From the NCBI GenBank assembly GCA_023213315.1, contig JAKCPI010000981.1:150764-214763 (forward strand): a stretch of DNA of 64,000 bases, given 5' to 3'. The stretch is from Euborellia annulipes. Its lineage: Eukaryota > Arthropoda > Insecta > Dermaptera > Anisolabididae. Below are positions 44,150 through 54,990 of this stretch, one piece after another. The translations under genes were made by a program, and so were the position numbers. Positions within the stretch are counted from its first letter, which is position 1. Each line of letters begins with the position of its first letter. The notes beneath the pieces are model-generated. The model was not told the origin of the DNA. It searched no databases and saw nothing but the letters and a program-made list of their open reading frames with translations.

Positions 44150-47100
44150 CTAAAAAAAAAAAAAAAATAATAATTAAAAATTGGAGATTTTTAAATAATA
44201 AAATAGTTAAAAATTTGTTATACCTTATCATATTGGCATACTACGACATTGTCGGTTTCAAATAAATCTTGGGGATCCTCGTCACTCACATCATCTTCGG
44301 AATTTAAAGGCTCCTAAAAACATTTAAATCAATTAATTTCTTTATTATAAAAATATTATTATTATATTGAGAAGTGTGTGTGGCGTATTTAAATAAAATA
44401 ATATTTGAAATATAATTATAGTGAAAATGGCAAAACAAAACATCAATAAGAGCTACTTGAAACCAAAGCAAGTTCGCAGCAACTGGCTGACTGTGTGTTG
44501 GGTTGGGAAACGATCAGGCCGGCCTCAAACGACACTCGTGATAGTCCTTTCGTTTTCCATAACGCAAACAACCAGTCGCTGTATCAAGCACGAATTTGGC
44601 TGTAGGGGTGGTTCTTGTTTATGTTTAATTGGAAATCGTTCAGTGAATATCATTCTTACCATGCTCTCTATTGGCTCGAGGCTATTACTAATAAATACTA
44701 TTCATTGTTATAAACGAAACAGGATAGGACTTTTGAATCACCCTATATATATGTTACGCCGAATCAACAAAATTATTAATTTCATGGAATCGGCAAAATT
44801 TTGCCGTTTTCGTGAAATCGGCAAGGTCTCTGCCAAGTTCACATTTTAGGCATTATTCTTAGTTTTGCCTATTTCACGAAAAATGTAAAATAGTTGATAT
44901 TTGTAAATCAGGCGCCATATTGACTTGTTCATTCATACTATCTATCTATTGTAAATTGATGTTCGTTTCGGAAGCAGGGTGCTGAATGTATAATGAATTG
45001 TGCAGCCGAAAACAATAAAGGAAAATATATTTCTCTTCCGCTTTATTTCATACACTTGTCGACGTTTCAGCCGATATTCCCTCAAGCTTAGAGGGGCTCC
45101 TGGCTACTCTTGACAATACTTCTTGTTGGGGCGAATATTCGTCAGATGACATCTGGTTCGCACCAACAATACATCAGGAGTTGCCAAGAGCCCCTCTAAG
45201 CTCGAGGCAAACAGCACATTGTCCTGATGAAGACCGGAATATCGGACATGTGTATGAAATAAAGCAGAAGAGAAATATATTTTTTCTTAATTGCTTTCGG
45301 CTGCCTTGATCTCCTCACTACTCTTTGATGTTCGTTATTGAGAATGAAGCCATTTTCAAGAGTGTTGGATTAGGAAGCGATGGTGGTTTGTTTGGTCTTG
45401 GTTGCTGAATGTCTTAAGAGCTTTGGATTTGCCTTTGAGATATATAAAGAAGCTGGTTGGGCGTGGTATTTATGTTCATTTTGGGTTCTAGCCTCATCTG
45501 CCTAGTTAGAACAAAAACACCAACAAACGCAACCAGACTATCTAGATATCAAAGGCAATTTAAACATTTGAGACATCCATCGATCAAATTTGGAGATCAG
45601 TAAGAATACGATTTAAGAACCGAAAAGTCCAGTCTATCTCAATGTGGCTTAACTCTTGAAATTCCTCTTCAAACACAGCTATATATTAATATATATGTTA
45701 CACCGAATCGACGAAAAGGCATTGTCTCGTGCTGATACATAGTTCCTAAACTAGCAATGTTTTTTTCCTATTTTCCGGATAGATTACCCAAATGAAATAA
45801 GTTTTCATTCAAGTGAACAAAATTAAATTCATATTAATTTAATTATTATTATTATTATTTTCCTTATGGCCATCTACAAACATATATTCATATTTCTTGA
45901 CTTTTAAAATGGCACACATTATATTTTATTGATCTTACCTCTTCCTGACCTCCCTCATTCTCCTCTTCATTTTCATCTTCATCTTTATCCTCATCCGCTT
46001 CGTCTTCATCGTCATCATCATCATCCGCATCATCGTCATCGTCGTCAGACGAATCGAGTCCTCCATCTAGTTGACGGATTCCGCCAAATCCTTGTTGTGT
46101 CTGCTGTGTCTATATAACAATAATAAAGATTGCAAAATAATAATAATAGCATATAATTTACTTAAATTAAAGTGTGATTCATTATTTAAATAATAGTATT
46201 AGGTATTTTAATAGACAATTAAAATTAAAAAAAAAAAAAAAAAAATTAGTAATAATGAATGGCAAATTATATAGCAATACGTGGATGATCAGAAAATAAT
46301 TTTATTCTAAATAATATGACAAATATCGATAAAATATATATGGGTCATTTTACAAAAATGGACTAAATTTGTAGTTGAATTTGAAATGCACAATTTGTAA
46401 CTTTGATTTCAATTGTTTGAAATGATTTTGATAAACAATAAGTTAATTTTATTGTTATTATTTGAAATAATATTTCCAAAATATTACTTAACTAGGGACT
46501 GACGAATTGAGTGTTTACATGCTGATTTTCGACACAAAAATAACAATAAAAGTATATAAAAGATGGCTAACGCCCGATATTTGGGCATCAATGCCATCTT
46601 TACACCTTAAACTTATATAAAACAGATAATTATTTTATCAACAGTGTAATATCAGATAATTTTCAAATTTAACATAAGCCAGGGGACTGACGCTCGAATC
46701 GAGAAACGCGACTTTTACATAAAAAAAAAGTAATGTAAATTTATTTATTTTTTTTTTTTAAATCAAAAAAAACATTCACACTTTTTTCTGATTCGCACTC
46801 ACACACACATTCATACAGTCTTTTCGGCAACTCAGGCCATTTAAGACGATAACCGTTGTAATTAATATATATATTGTGGGTTCAGGCATTTCTATTTAAG
46901 CCAGTAAATTTATTTAAAATCAAAATTTATGAATTAACAATGCTTAATAAAGTATCTTAGATTATGTCGATATGAATAATGATATAAATCTAATAGTTTA
47001 AAATATATTTTCATTTAAATGTTCACTTTTTGAGCAGGTACAGTAAGGGACAATATTAAGTCCCATCCATGCGTTTTCTACTTGTGATTATTTCATTGTT

Positions 47101-50100
47101 TTTAAAAAAATATATATTTTTTAATGGAAACTTTCATGGTTCAAACTTAGAAAATTTCTGATAAAGATTTTCATTTTATTTTATAAAAACAATGAAATAA
47201 TCATAAGTAGAAAACGCATGGGTGGGACTTTGGCGTTCACTGTACAGAGAGGGACAATATTAAGTCCCACCCACCCGTTTTCTACTTGTGATTATTTCAT
47301 TGTTTTTATAAAAGAAAATGAAAATCTTTATTGGAAATTTTCTAGGTTTGAACCATGAAAGTTTCCATTAAAAAATATATTATATTTTTTTAAAAACAAT
47401 GAAATAATCACACGTAGAAAACGCGTGGATGGGACTTAATATTGTCCCTCAATGTACATTCCAGGAGACTACCATTTTCATTTAATTTTTTTAAATTTCA
47501 ATATTTATCATGTGTGCCCAAAAATTATCAACTTTTTCAATTAACTGATGTTTAAAAAAAAGTTTGGTTGTCACTGAATTATTTGCAATTACCCGAAGTT
47601 AAGCCATTTTTGTAGAATGACATATAATTATTTTCAAAAATTTTTCTTTTAACTTTAAAACAAAAAAATTAAGTTGTAGGCCTATACTTATTCAGTATTT
47701 TCTTTTCAATAAACTCGTCCAATACACTTGTTCATTCACATTGTATATTAGTTCTATCTTATCTTTGGTTTGAAATGATATCGTAAGAAAGGGAGGGCCA
47801 ATAAATCTGTCTTTAAAATAACGATATAATTAAGTTATTAAATTAATAAATATATAAACATGGGAAAAAATTATAAAAGAATATAAAAAGTGATTATTTA
47901 ATAATAATTTTGATAATAAACATTGTTATTATTAATATAACACTATCGTACTAATTAAAAAATAAATGTTATCGCTTAATAATACATTTCCTTATTCACT
48001 TAGGGAAACGATAACTTTTTTTTTTAGATTACCTAGAGGAAAAATATAAATATTTAAATTAAGTTGAATAACATTTGACAAAAGAGTTAAATTTCCTTAT
48101 TCAAAGCATATTCGAAAGAATACAACGTAAACAAAATAATAAAATGCTGATGTGATGTAAATGATTTGAATTGGCATGTACACTTTGTGTTAGGTATTGT
48201 TAATGCTTACAGGAGCTGGTTGTGCTTGAGGTACTTGTACTTGGGGTTGCTGATTAACTTGAACTCCAGCAGTGGAGGAGGCCTGGCCTTGTAAAGCCGC
48301 ATTGACATGCTGTTGGAGTAACGAGGCAGCCACATTGTGTGGCAACGCCATTGTCGCCGAGATTACAGGTCCGGTTAAAATTGATTGAAGAGCATTTCCT
48401 AATAAATTAATCAAGAATTATTTAAAAATACAAATATAATTATACGGAAAGTGAAAAGGGACGTCTTGTCGGAAATTTCACAAATTGAGTTATTGATATT
48501 TTATGGTAGAAGATAAATTCCCTGAACATTTTATGACCAAAACAACTCTGATATCAGACAGACCATGTTGCGAAAACCACTTTTTTGGATTCAGGGGACC
48601 ACAAAATGTGAATATCCATCAAAATCTCGACATCGAATTTTTGACATAAATCCAATACCGTACTTTCTATATATTAACATATATGGAGGCAAGAGAAAGT
48701 AAAAATCGATATTTTTGACCTAATGCCCTAACTTCGCCGACAAGAGGTCTCTTTTTCACTATCCGTATCACATATAATATAATATTAAATTACAAACCTG
48801 CAAGAGCAGAGGCTGGCACTTGAATAGTAAGCACTCTTGATTGATTTTCAAAGGATCCAGCTGGCGCTGGCAAAGTAATTTGTAAAGGCACTTGGCGATT
48901 TGGATCAAGAGCCAATTGTTGAATTGTTTGTGGAACACTTTGAGGTTGTTGTGCTGCTTGTGTTGGTTGTTGAATTTGATTTGGTTGTTGTTGTTGTTGT
49001 TGTTGAACTATTTGAGTATGCTGTTGCATTTGTTGTCCCATAATAGTTTGGCCTGCAGCAGGAAATCCGCCTTTAAAAAACATTATTTTTTTATTCACTA
49101 AAACATTAAAAACTATTCGGAATTAAAAACAAATAATAATCATATTCGGGATAGTATAATTATAGTACCGTATATATTTCTAAATTAAAATTAAATATAC
49201 AAATTAGACACTAGGTTAAAATATTATAATTTTAATTTACAAAATCTTTCAACGAGAACCAGCGGTCGAAAGTTTAAAACTTATATTTCTAATTTTAACC
49301 ACTAATTCCTATCTGGATTATGAAAATAAACAAAATTTTTAAGAACAGATAATGATCAAATAGTAAATATGTATTGTATAAAATTTATTTATTTTTTATT
49401 GATGCTTGGGCTCAGTTATTTCTTGATAGCCTATCAAAAGAATTCTCATGTGTAATACGAAAATTTTTAATCAATAAATGATATATTAACTGGAGAAAGT
49501 TTTTTTTTTTTTTTTTTTTTTTCATTATTATTAAATTAAAATTGGACGTATAAACAGTAAACTTTCCCACCTTTTAAAGTTATCAATTTTTGATAACTTC
49601 ATTTATTTGATTTATAATATAAGGAAAGTAAATGAAAATAACTCTTTCTATTCTATTTGTAAAGTTTAGTGTTTATATTAAAACAAAAACAAAAAAAAAT
49701 TTAGAAAGCTATTTTATTATAGCAAAAAATAGTTCTCTCATCTAATTTCAACTTCGGAGTAAATAATAAAAGAGAAATTGAATTTTTTTTTAAATACAGG
49801 AAGAATTTCTTTGAGTATGATATACCGGTATTTAAAAAAAAAGTTGAAATGGCATTAGATAGAATACAGAAAAGAGCTAATAATAAAATTGATATAAATA
49901 TTTTTCAAGATGTTATTCATTTGAATTAGAAATTAATATTGAATATATACAATCATTTGAATTTATTTGGGCTAGGAATTATATATATTTACTGTGAGTA
50001 TATTATTGCTGGTGGATAGAGAGCTCCCTTAGGTCATGGGTCCATGGATTTGGAGAATCCGGGCACTCGATACACACAAAATATATGCTCACAATAAATA

Positions 50101-53100
50101 TATCTAATTTTTAAATTATATTAATATTTAAAATAATAATTTAGTTTAGTAATATTATTCCCAGTAATGTATTTAGTACTAAAAATTTTTTTTATATGAT
50201 TTCTTCATATTTGTCTTTTAGTCGCAAGTGAAAGTGTTTTTTTAGTAACTAGGCCTAATATATATATATATATATATATATAATAAGATTAGGGTGGGTC
50301 GAAAAAACTCATTTTATTTCGAAGTTGTAATAGCGTGGAAAAGATTCGAATTATATAGACAAAAAGAAAGAAAAAAGAATTATCAAAATAGGTTGACCTC
50401 TTCCGGTCGCGCATAGGCCCTAAAGGTTGAGAAAATGTGAAAAAAAAACTTTATTTTTGAGATTAATTTTTAAATTTTTGAATTAGATGTTTTCATAATG
50501 TAATATATTGTAACGTCTACAAAAAGAGCATAAAATCACTGTGATTTAATTTGGCTTAGATCATTTGATATCTTCCTGTCGCGCATAAACCTCAAAATTT
50601 GCCCAAATAATGAAAAAGTTACGAGTTTTTTTTATAACTTTAATATACTTTTTTTTAAAGTAATAGCTAGAGTATTTTTATTTTTGAACATAAGAACATT
50701 GTGTTTTATTATGGTGGGAATTCAAAAATTCAAAAAATAATCGCAAAAATAAAGTTTTTTTTTTTCATATTTTGTCAAACTTTAGGGCCTATGCGCTACC
50801 GGAAGATGTCAACCGATTTTGATAATTTTTGTTCTTTTTTTATGTCTATATAACTCGCAACTTTTCCGCGCCATTTCAGGTTGATAATAAAAAAATAATT
50901 TTTTCGGCCCACCCTAATACCCTAATATATATATATATATAATTCGTTATATCGTTCTTACTCCTTGGATATCTCCAAAGATGGGAGAAGTTTTGAGATC
51001 AAATTTTATATATTCGGATGTGATCTTCTAAAGGCTATAGGAAAATTAATTTTCCTATTACTTCGCGAGTTATTAATTAATGAAGTTACGTTTTCTTACT
51101 TATAAAATGTTTGTTCAAAGAGGATCTTGTAAAAATTATAGGATGCTAAGTTCCTATCTGAGAAAATCAAATATTAAAAGAGCCAAAACCCTTCTCCGGG
51201 CTAGGGAGAACACGAAACGGCTAGGAATAATAATCGCTTACTTGATCTTAACATTTCTTATTTAAAAGAACTTCTTGTGATTAGAATTTCACCGTTATTA
51301 CTTGTTGATAAAATATCTGTTGTTGAAAGTTTCTAGGTGATTTACAAATATATTATTTAAATTAGATTCTTTTTTTTTGAGTATTACCAGGTTTTTTGAT
51401 GACTTGTGTATTTGGTTGGACGACAGGAGTGAGTACTTTGGCTTGTTTATGTTGTATTAGTACAGGTGGTTGGGGTTCTCGTTCGATTTCATTCTCTACT
51501 GCTTTACTATTCGTTAATTTGCTTTCCCATAATTGTTTTAATTCTTGTAAAACTTGTTCATCAACGCCTTCATCGAGAAATGAATCTCGTACTTCCGAAA
51601 TTACATGATCGATTATGCTTTTATATAATTTTAACTGAAACAAAATAAAATACATTATTACAAAAAAATAAAAGAAATATGTTAATTGTAAAATGTGATT
51701 AATTCACTATTTAAATAAAGAAATTATAAATATTTATTAATTTTAATTAACTTATAAACTATTAATAGTTTCTACTTATCACTGTGTTTTATTTATAAAT
51801 TATCAGATAAACAATAAGGGGAAGATGCTGGATGTATTCAAATAAATAAAGGTTCGAAGAATTGAAAGACAAATGTTTCTCAGTTCCACATTTTATTTGG
51901 CAAATATTTCGAAGAGGTATTTTTTTGTGACTTGCGTCCAGTAATATATTCAAAATTTTTTTTAGAGGCCCAAGTCATCTATCAAACTTTGCAATCCGAT
52001 AGCAAATCACTTTGCGGCAACCGGCCGAAATATTTACAAAATAAAACATAATGTAAGTGGAAGTGAGCAACAGCTCGTTTTCTTTACTTCACACCATCAT
52101 TTATTAATAAATAATTCCAGGAGTTCCAATGAATCCAGGAGCGTATATAGAATTTTTTTCGGAGGGGGGAGACAAATATTTTTTTTTCTTAAAATTTACA
52201 TACAAATAGGTATCTCAAATTTGACCAAAAGATATTTAATTTAATTAATTTTCAATTTTTTACAGTTTATATACCTGTAGATAGAATTTGAAATATTTTA
52301 TTTAAAAAAAAAAGTTTAATATAAAATTTGAAAAAAGATCAGAGCCCTTGGGAGGGGGGGATGCCCCCTAAATGTCGCCCGAACTCATTTTTAAATATAC
52401 CTGAGCCCCGAGGAGCCCGGGCCCTCTCAAATAAAGAGGGTTTTAAGGTATTTTTCGGCATCAGAGGCCATTCAGACCCCGTCTCTATTTATTTCAATTG
52501 TTTGGTATCCAATTCAATTGAAATAAATTTTGTCGCCTGAGACGGGATGCGAACCCATCTGTTTTGTATTGATTTATTTTGGTTTTTATAGCTCTTTGAA
52601 CGGCAGAAAAGAACTACTAAAAACAAAATAAAATTGTATAATTAAATTAAAGCTTCTCATTCAAATTTTAAGTTCATAAGAAAATTAAAAAATTCAAATA
52701 ATTATCTTTTTCCAGATTTGCACCGTAATCTTATTTCAAATTCTATTGATTTCCTGTATTTGCTCACAAATTACACAAGCAACCACTCACAGAGGTATAG
52801 ATCTCGCCTCATATTCTAGCAGTCTTATGAAAATTAAAATGCTTAAATCTAGAAAAAATAGCCCGAATTGCCGATAAAGATCATAAAAAAATATACAAAT
52901 GTGATTTGGGTCAATATTCTCTCTCGGTCATCTTTTTAAATAATCTCTTTTGTATGGACAAGTTATGTAATTTCTTTTAACATTTAAATTTCCAGTAGCC
53001 TAAATAAAAAAAACCAAACTATTTTTTGATAAAAAATGTGATTTTATTTTTTAAATATTGATGAAATTTTTAAAAATAAATAAGATTTTAATTAAGGCCT

Positions 53101-53815
53101 TTTCGCACTGTCTCCATTCGGCCAGCCATATATCCTTTCTCATTAGTACGCATGCGATCGAGGATCATCGCATGCGACCCAAAGATCTGATCAGATGTAG
53201 TTGTGAGATTAACTTTAAAATTGTTATTTGGCAATTATATAATATATTGATGGATAATTATGGGCAGGAGAAGCCATATATATTATTGGCTGCTCCTGGC
53301 CATAATTATCCATTCATCTCACAGCCACTACTCCGAACATATATATATATTGTTTAAATTTTAATTTTTTATATCTCCCATTTAATATTAAAAATTTATT
53401 TTTAATTATAATAAAAAAAATAATGAAATAAATATTGAAAAGAAAAATAAAATGCTTCTGAAAGCGGAAAATTGAAATTTCATACTATTTCAATTATTTT
53501 TTGTTAACGCTTATTTTTAAATCTATAGTCATAATGAGGCAATTATTTCCTTATTCAATCTTCTATAGGAATTCTCAACCGTATTGCATGTGATTGTAAT
53601 TATAAAAGTTTTTTCTCGCTATTAAAGCCGGGCAACCAGTTGCGCTTTGTAGGTAAACACATTCGCCGGATCACGAGTCTCTCTCTTTCAAGGTGATAAT
53701 CGTTCAACCGACGACTTGATGTGTCATTGCCTACTCAGACAACATTTACCGATAAAGAATTTTTAAAGCAATTTTCTATTTTACTTACCACATTATTAAT
53801 TGGGATTTGCGCCAT
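44042..53815 (-). CDS. TfIIA-L: TfIIA-L, TFIIA alpha/beta subunit precursor (7 exons, complete)
   Basis: Large subunit of the general transcription factor TFIIA (GTF2A1 orthologue), which with the gamma subunit stabilises TBP on the TATA box. Seven exons (53789-53815, 51388-51634, 48798-49070, 48211-48398, 45939-46109, 44224-44313, 44042-44149) give 367 residues plus TAG, close to the 376 of human. The N-terminal four-helix domain (VISEVRDSFLDEGVDEQVLQ) and C-terminal beta-barrel domain (VVVCQYDK, KWKFYLKDGIMNLGGKDYVF, ending SGDAEW) are near-identical to the family. The middle is Gln-rich, then QLDG followed by a Ser/Asp/Glu-rich acidic run. QLDG fits the taspase-1 consensus Q(F/I/L/V)DG that splits the precursor into alpha and beta. 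Confidence 0.97.
44224..44313 (-). CDS. TfIIA-L: TfIIA-L exon 6
   Basis: Acceptor TTTTTAG, donor GTATAAC. Encodes EPLNSEDDVSDEDPQDLFET and DNVVVCQYDK, nearly identical to human. Confidence 0.97.
44314..45938. other. TfIIA-L intron 5
   Basis: Contains a 142-codon plus-strand frame (44421-44849) with no recognisable domain, inside repeat-like DNA, followed by the Penelope-like inverted repeat and a less AT-rich block at 45290-45660 of unknown origin. Confidence 0.5.
45003..45303 (+). mobile_element. Penelope-like inverted repeat with hammerhead-like core
   Basis: Left and right arms are inverted copies (CAGCCGAAA ends; GTGTATGAAATAAAGC). The right arm has CCTGATGAAGACCGGAATAT, and the left arm read in reverse has GCTGAAACGTCGACAAGTG. 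Together they spell CTGATGA, a stem and GAAAC, the order of a hammerhead core. Confidence 0.55.
45939..46109 (-). CDS. TfIIA-L: TfIIA-L exon 5, cleavage site and acidic region
   Basis: Acceptor TTATATAG, donor GTAAGAT. Encodes TQQTQQGFGGIRQLDGGLDS then Asp/Glu repeats ending EENEGGQEE. QLDG is a taspase-1-type site placed just before the acidic region, as in human TFIIA. Confidence 0.95.
46559..46601 (+). repeat. short perfect-ended hairpin
   Basis: AAAGATGGC at the left, GCCATCTTT at the right, with an inner GCCC/GGGC stem around GATATTT. Confidence 0.6.
46740..46912 (-). mobile_element. SINE family 1, 3' fragment
   Basis: Inverted copy of the tail only (poly-T, CATTCATACAGTCTTTTCGG, TAAGACGATAACCGTTG); the tRNA head is missing. 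Confidence 0.7.
47039..47244 (+). mobile_element. palindromic TA-flanked MITE, copy 1
   Basis: TA then CAGTAAGGGACAATATTAAG; the right end is the reverse complement with CACTG then TA. The arms extend through GTTTTCTACTTGTGATTA. Tc1/mariner-type target duplication. Confidence 0.8.
47243..47456 (+). mobile_element. palindromic TA-flanked MITE, copy 2
   Basis: Second copy directly abutting the first and sharing its TA. Same inverted arms (GGGACAATATTAAGTCCC word at each end). Confidence 0.8.
48211..48398 (-). CDS. TfIIA-L: TfIIA-L exon 4, Ala/Gln-rich linker
   Basis: Acceptor TTATTAG, donor GTAAGCA. Encodes NALQSILTGPVISATMALPH and a Gln/Pro/Val-rich tail. Confidence 0.92.
48442..48769 (+). 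mobile_element. MITE with terminal inverted repeats in TfIIA-L intron
   Basis: ATACGGAAAGTGAAAAGGGA at the left is mirrored by TCTTTTTCACTATCCGTAT at the right. The inside shares AATTCGATGTCGA-type words with 54800 and 63215. Confidence 0.75.
48798..49070 (-). CDS. TfIIA-L: TfIIA-L exon 3, Gln-rich linker
   Basis: Acceptor TTTAAAG, donor GTTTGTA. Gln-rich (seven consecutive Gln), then LDPNRQVPLQITLPAPAGSF and VLTIQVPASALA. Linker of the alpha/beta precursor, expected to be disordered. Confidence 0.92.
49071..51387. other. TfIIA-L intron 2
   Basis: AT-rich, with the 640-bp foldback and a SINE-like stretch near 50010-50080. No coding support. Confidence 0.6.
50287..50929 (+). mobile_element. 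640-bp foldback element in TfIIA-L intron 2
   Basis: Termini TTAGGGTGGGTCGAAAAAA and TTTTTTCGGCCCACCCTAA are inverted. Inner words (CTTCCGGTCGCGCATAGGCC and its complement) continue the symmetry. Confidence 0.85.
51388..51634 (-). CDS. TfIIA-L: TfIIA-L exon 2, N-terminal helical domain
   Basis: Acceptor GTTTCAG, donor GTAATAC. Encodes LKLYKSIIDHVISEVRDSFL, DEGVDEQVLQELKQLWESKL and a Pro/Gln-rich linker. Confidence 0.97.
51880..52050 (+). mobile_element. Penelope-like inverted repeat, AATATTTCG family
   Basis: TTTTATTTGGCAAATATTTCG at the left is mirrored by CGAAATATTTACAAAATAAA at the right. A related single end lies at 38020-38050. Confidence 0.45.
52130..52398 (+). mobile_element. MITE with G/C-run termini, copy 2
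   Basis: Shares TTAAAATTTACATACAAATA, AATTTGACCAAAAGATATTT and AGAGCCCTTGGGAGGGGGG with the inverted copy at 36.5 kb. A partial end is at 57895-57950. Confidence 0.65.
52435..52565 (-). mobile_element. tRNA-derived SINE (family 2), inverted copy
   Basis: Minus strand gives GATGGGTTCGCATCCCGTC and the tail GTCTGAATGGCCTCTGATGC. A tail-only copy lies at 60283-60380, and a head-only copy at 8688-8755 (CAGGGGTTCGCTTCCTG on the minus strand). Confidence 0.6.
53248..53317 (+). repeat. hairpin
   Basis: TGGATAATTATGGGCAGGAG pairs with CTCCTGGCCATAATTATCCA; loop about 25 bases. Confidence 0.8.
53789..53815 (-). CDS. TfIIA-L: TfIIA-L exon 1
   Basis: Encodes MAQIPINNV; donor GTAAGTAA. Start chosen because it is the only ATG in phase with the helix domain and the length matches vertebrate MANSANTNTV. 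Confidence 0.85.
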
Positions 53816-54290
53816 TCTTATATTCTGACAGATAAACTAAATAAAATAATGAAATTAATCACTAAAATAAGTGTGTAAAGCTACTTTTGGGCTTCTATGA
53901 AGCCAACAAGCACACAAGCTGTGGGTCTTTTATACTTTCTCTCCTGTTACCTTCCCAAGTTATACAGCTACGTAACTACACAGTTAGTCGTTGAACAACT
54001 CATTACAAAACTCTTCTTTTAATAATCTTTTGTATTAATTTATAAATATTTCTTTAAAATAAATATTTTTTATTTTATTTTACAATTAATCTATCAGATA
54101 TATTTTATACAAATCATTTAATTTAAAAATATTGTAATTAAAAGCTTCATTGATTTTCTTAAACAAATGTGCTGACCTCTACAGAGTAACTTTCAAAGCA
54201 AACTCGTAGATGGCAGTAATGTTTACAAGCTGAATATTGGCGCGAATGATGAATCTAGACAAAATGTATTGATAGTTGTCTTCTTCTATT
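53816..54290 (-). promoter_or_regulatory. TfIIA-L 5' UTR and probable promoter region
   Basis: Sequence upstream of the TfIIA-L ATG. No TATA box can be assigned with confidence. The first 180 bases are less AT-rich and repeat-free and are the likely 5' UTR/core promoter. Placement is inferred from the start codon only. Confidence 0.35.
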
Positions 54291-54437
54291 CAGTGACGAC
54301 GCCACTGGGGGGGGGGGGGGGCAAGTGCCTCCCCGGCAAGAACCTGCCCCCCTGGATGCCCCACCAATCAGCTCGAAGTTAAAAAAAATTTCAAAAATTT
54401 TTATTCACTTTTTCTTTAAAAAAAAAAAAAAAAAAAA

Positions 54438-54712
54438 GGCCCCCGGGTTTGGCGTAGTAGGTAGGCGCCTCCCTCCTATACCAAACGTCGCGGGTTCGGA
54501 CCCAGGCAGTCCGATGATTTTATTTAAGCCATTTGGATACCAGATGGCTTAAATAGAAATGCCTGACCCCACAATAGATATATTCTCTACAACGGTTATC
54601 GTCAAAGTCTTAAATGGCCTAAGTTGCCGAAAAGACTGTATGAATGTGTGTGTGAATGTGAGTGTGAATGAGAAAAAAGTGTGAATGTTTAAAAAAAAAA
54701 AAAAAAAAAAGT
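54438..54712 (+). mobile_element. tRNA-derived SINE (family 1), full-length
   Basis: Pol III A-box-like TTGGCGTAGTAGGTAGG (about 54449) and B-box GGGTTCGGACCC (about 54492), a unique body ending GTTGCCGAAAAGACTG, a GTGTGTGAATGTG tract and a poly-A tail. Confidence 0.75.
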
Positions 54713-54845
54713 AAAAATTTAATTTAAGATTACAATGTAAAAAAGAAAGAATATTTTTTACTTTCTCTTACCTCTATATATGTTAATATATATAGAGAGA
54801 AAGTATTGGTTTCATATCAAAAATTCGATGTCGAGAAACAAAATA

Positions 54846-54910
54846 CAGTAGAGTCCCGGTAATCCGAACTTCCGGTTAATCCGAACTCTTTTTGCGTACG
54901 ATTTTTTTTT
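54846..54910 (+). mobile_element. pogo/Tigger-like terminal inverted repeat
   Basis: CAGTAGAGTCCCGGTAATCC then GAACTTCCGGTTAATCCGAAC, the usual look of pogo/Tigger termini. No internal transposase is present. Confidence 0.5.
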
Positions 54911-54990
54911 TTTTTTTTTTTAAGAGGAATATAAATGAAAATTAGATATTAAAGGAACTTGTTTATAAATTTGACATCTTGAATTCTAAT

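Larger units (their letters stand above)
46110..48210. other. TfIIA-L intron 4
   Basis: SINE fragment and two abutting palindromic MITEs; the rest is AT-rich. Confidence 0.6.
51635..53788. other. TfIIA-L intron 1
   Basis: Penelope-like inverted repeat, MITE copy at 52130, SINE at 52435, hairpins at 53149-53181 and 53248-53317. Confidence 0.6.

Noticed and set aside
44421..44849. 142-codon plus-strand open frame
   Set aside because: One of the longest frames outside the exons, but it lies in a TfIIA-L intron, has no recognisable domain, is antisense to the gene and sits in repeat-like DNA.
50287..50310. Interstitial telomere repeat (TTAGGG)
   Set aside because: Only one TTAGGG unit occurs, as part of an inverted element end, not a tandem telomeric run.
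54449..54503. True tRNA gene
   Set aside because: A and B boxes are present, but the clover-leaf is imperfect and the unit continues into a SINE body with a poly-A tail; other copies show the same.
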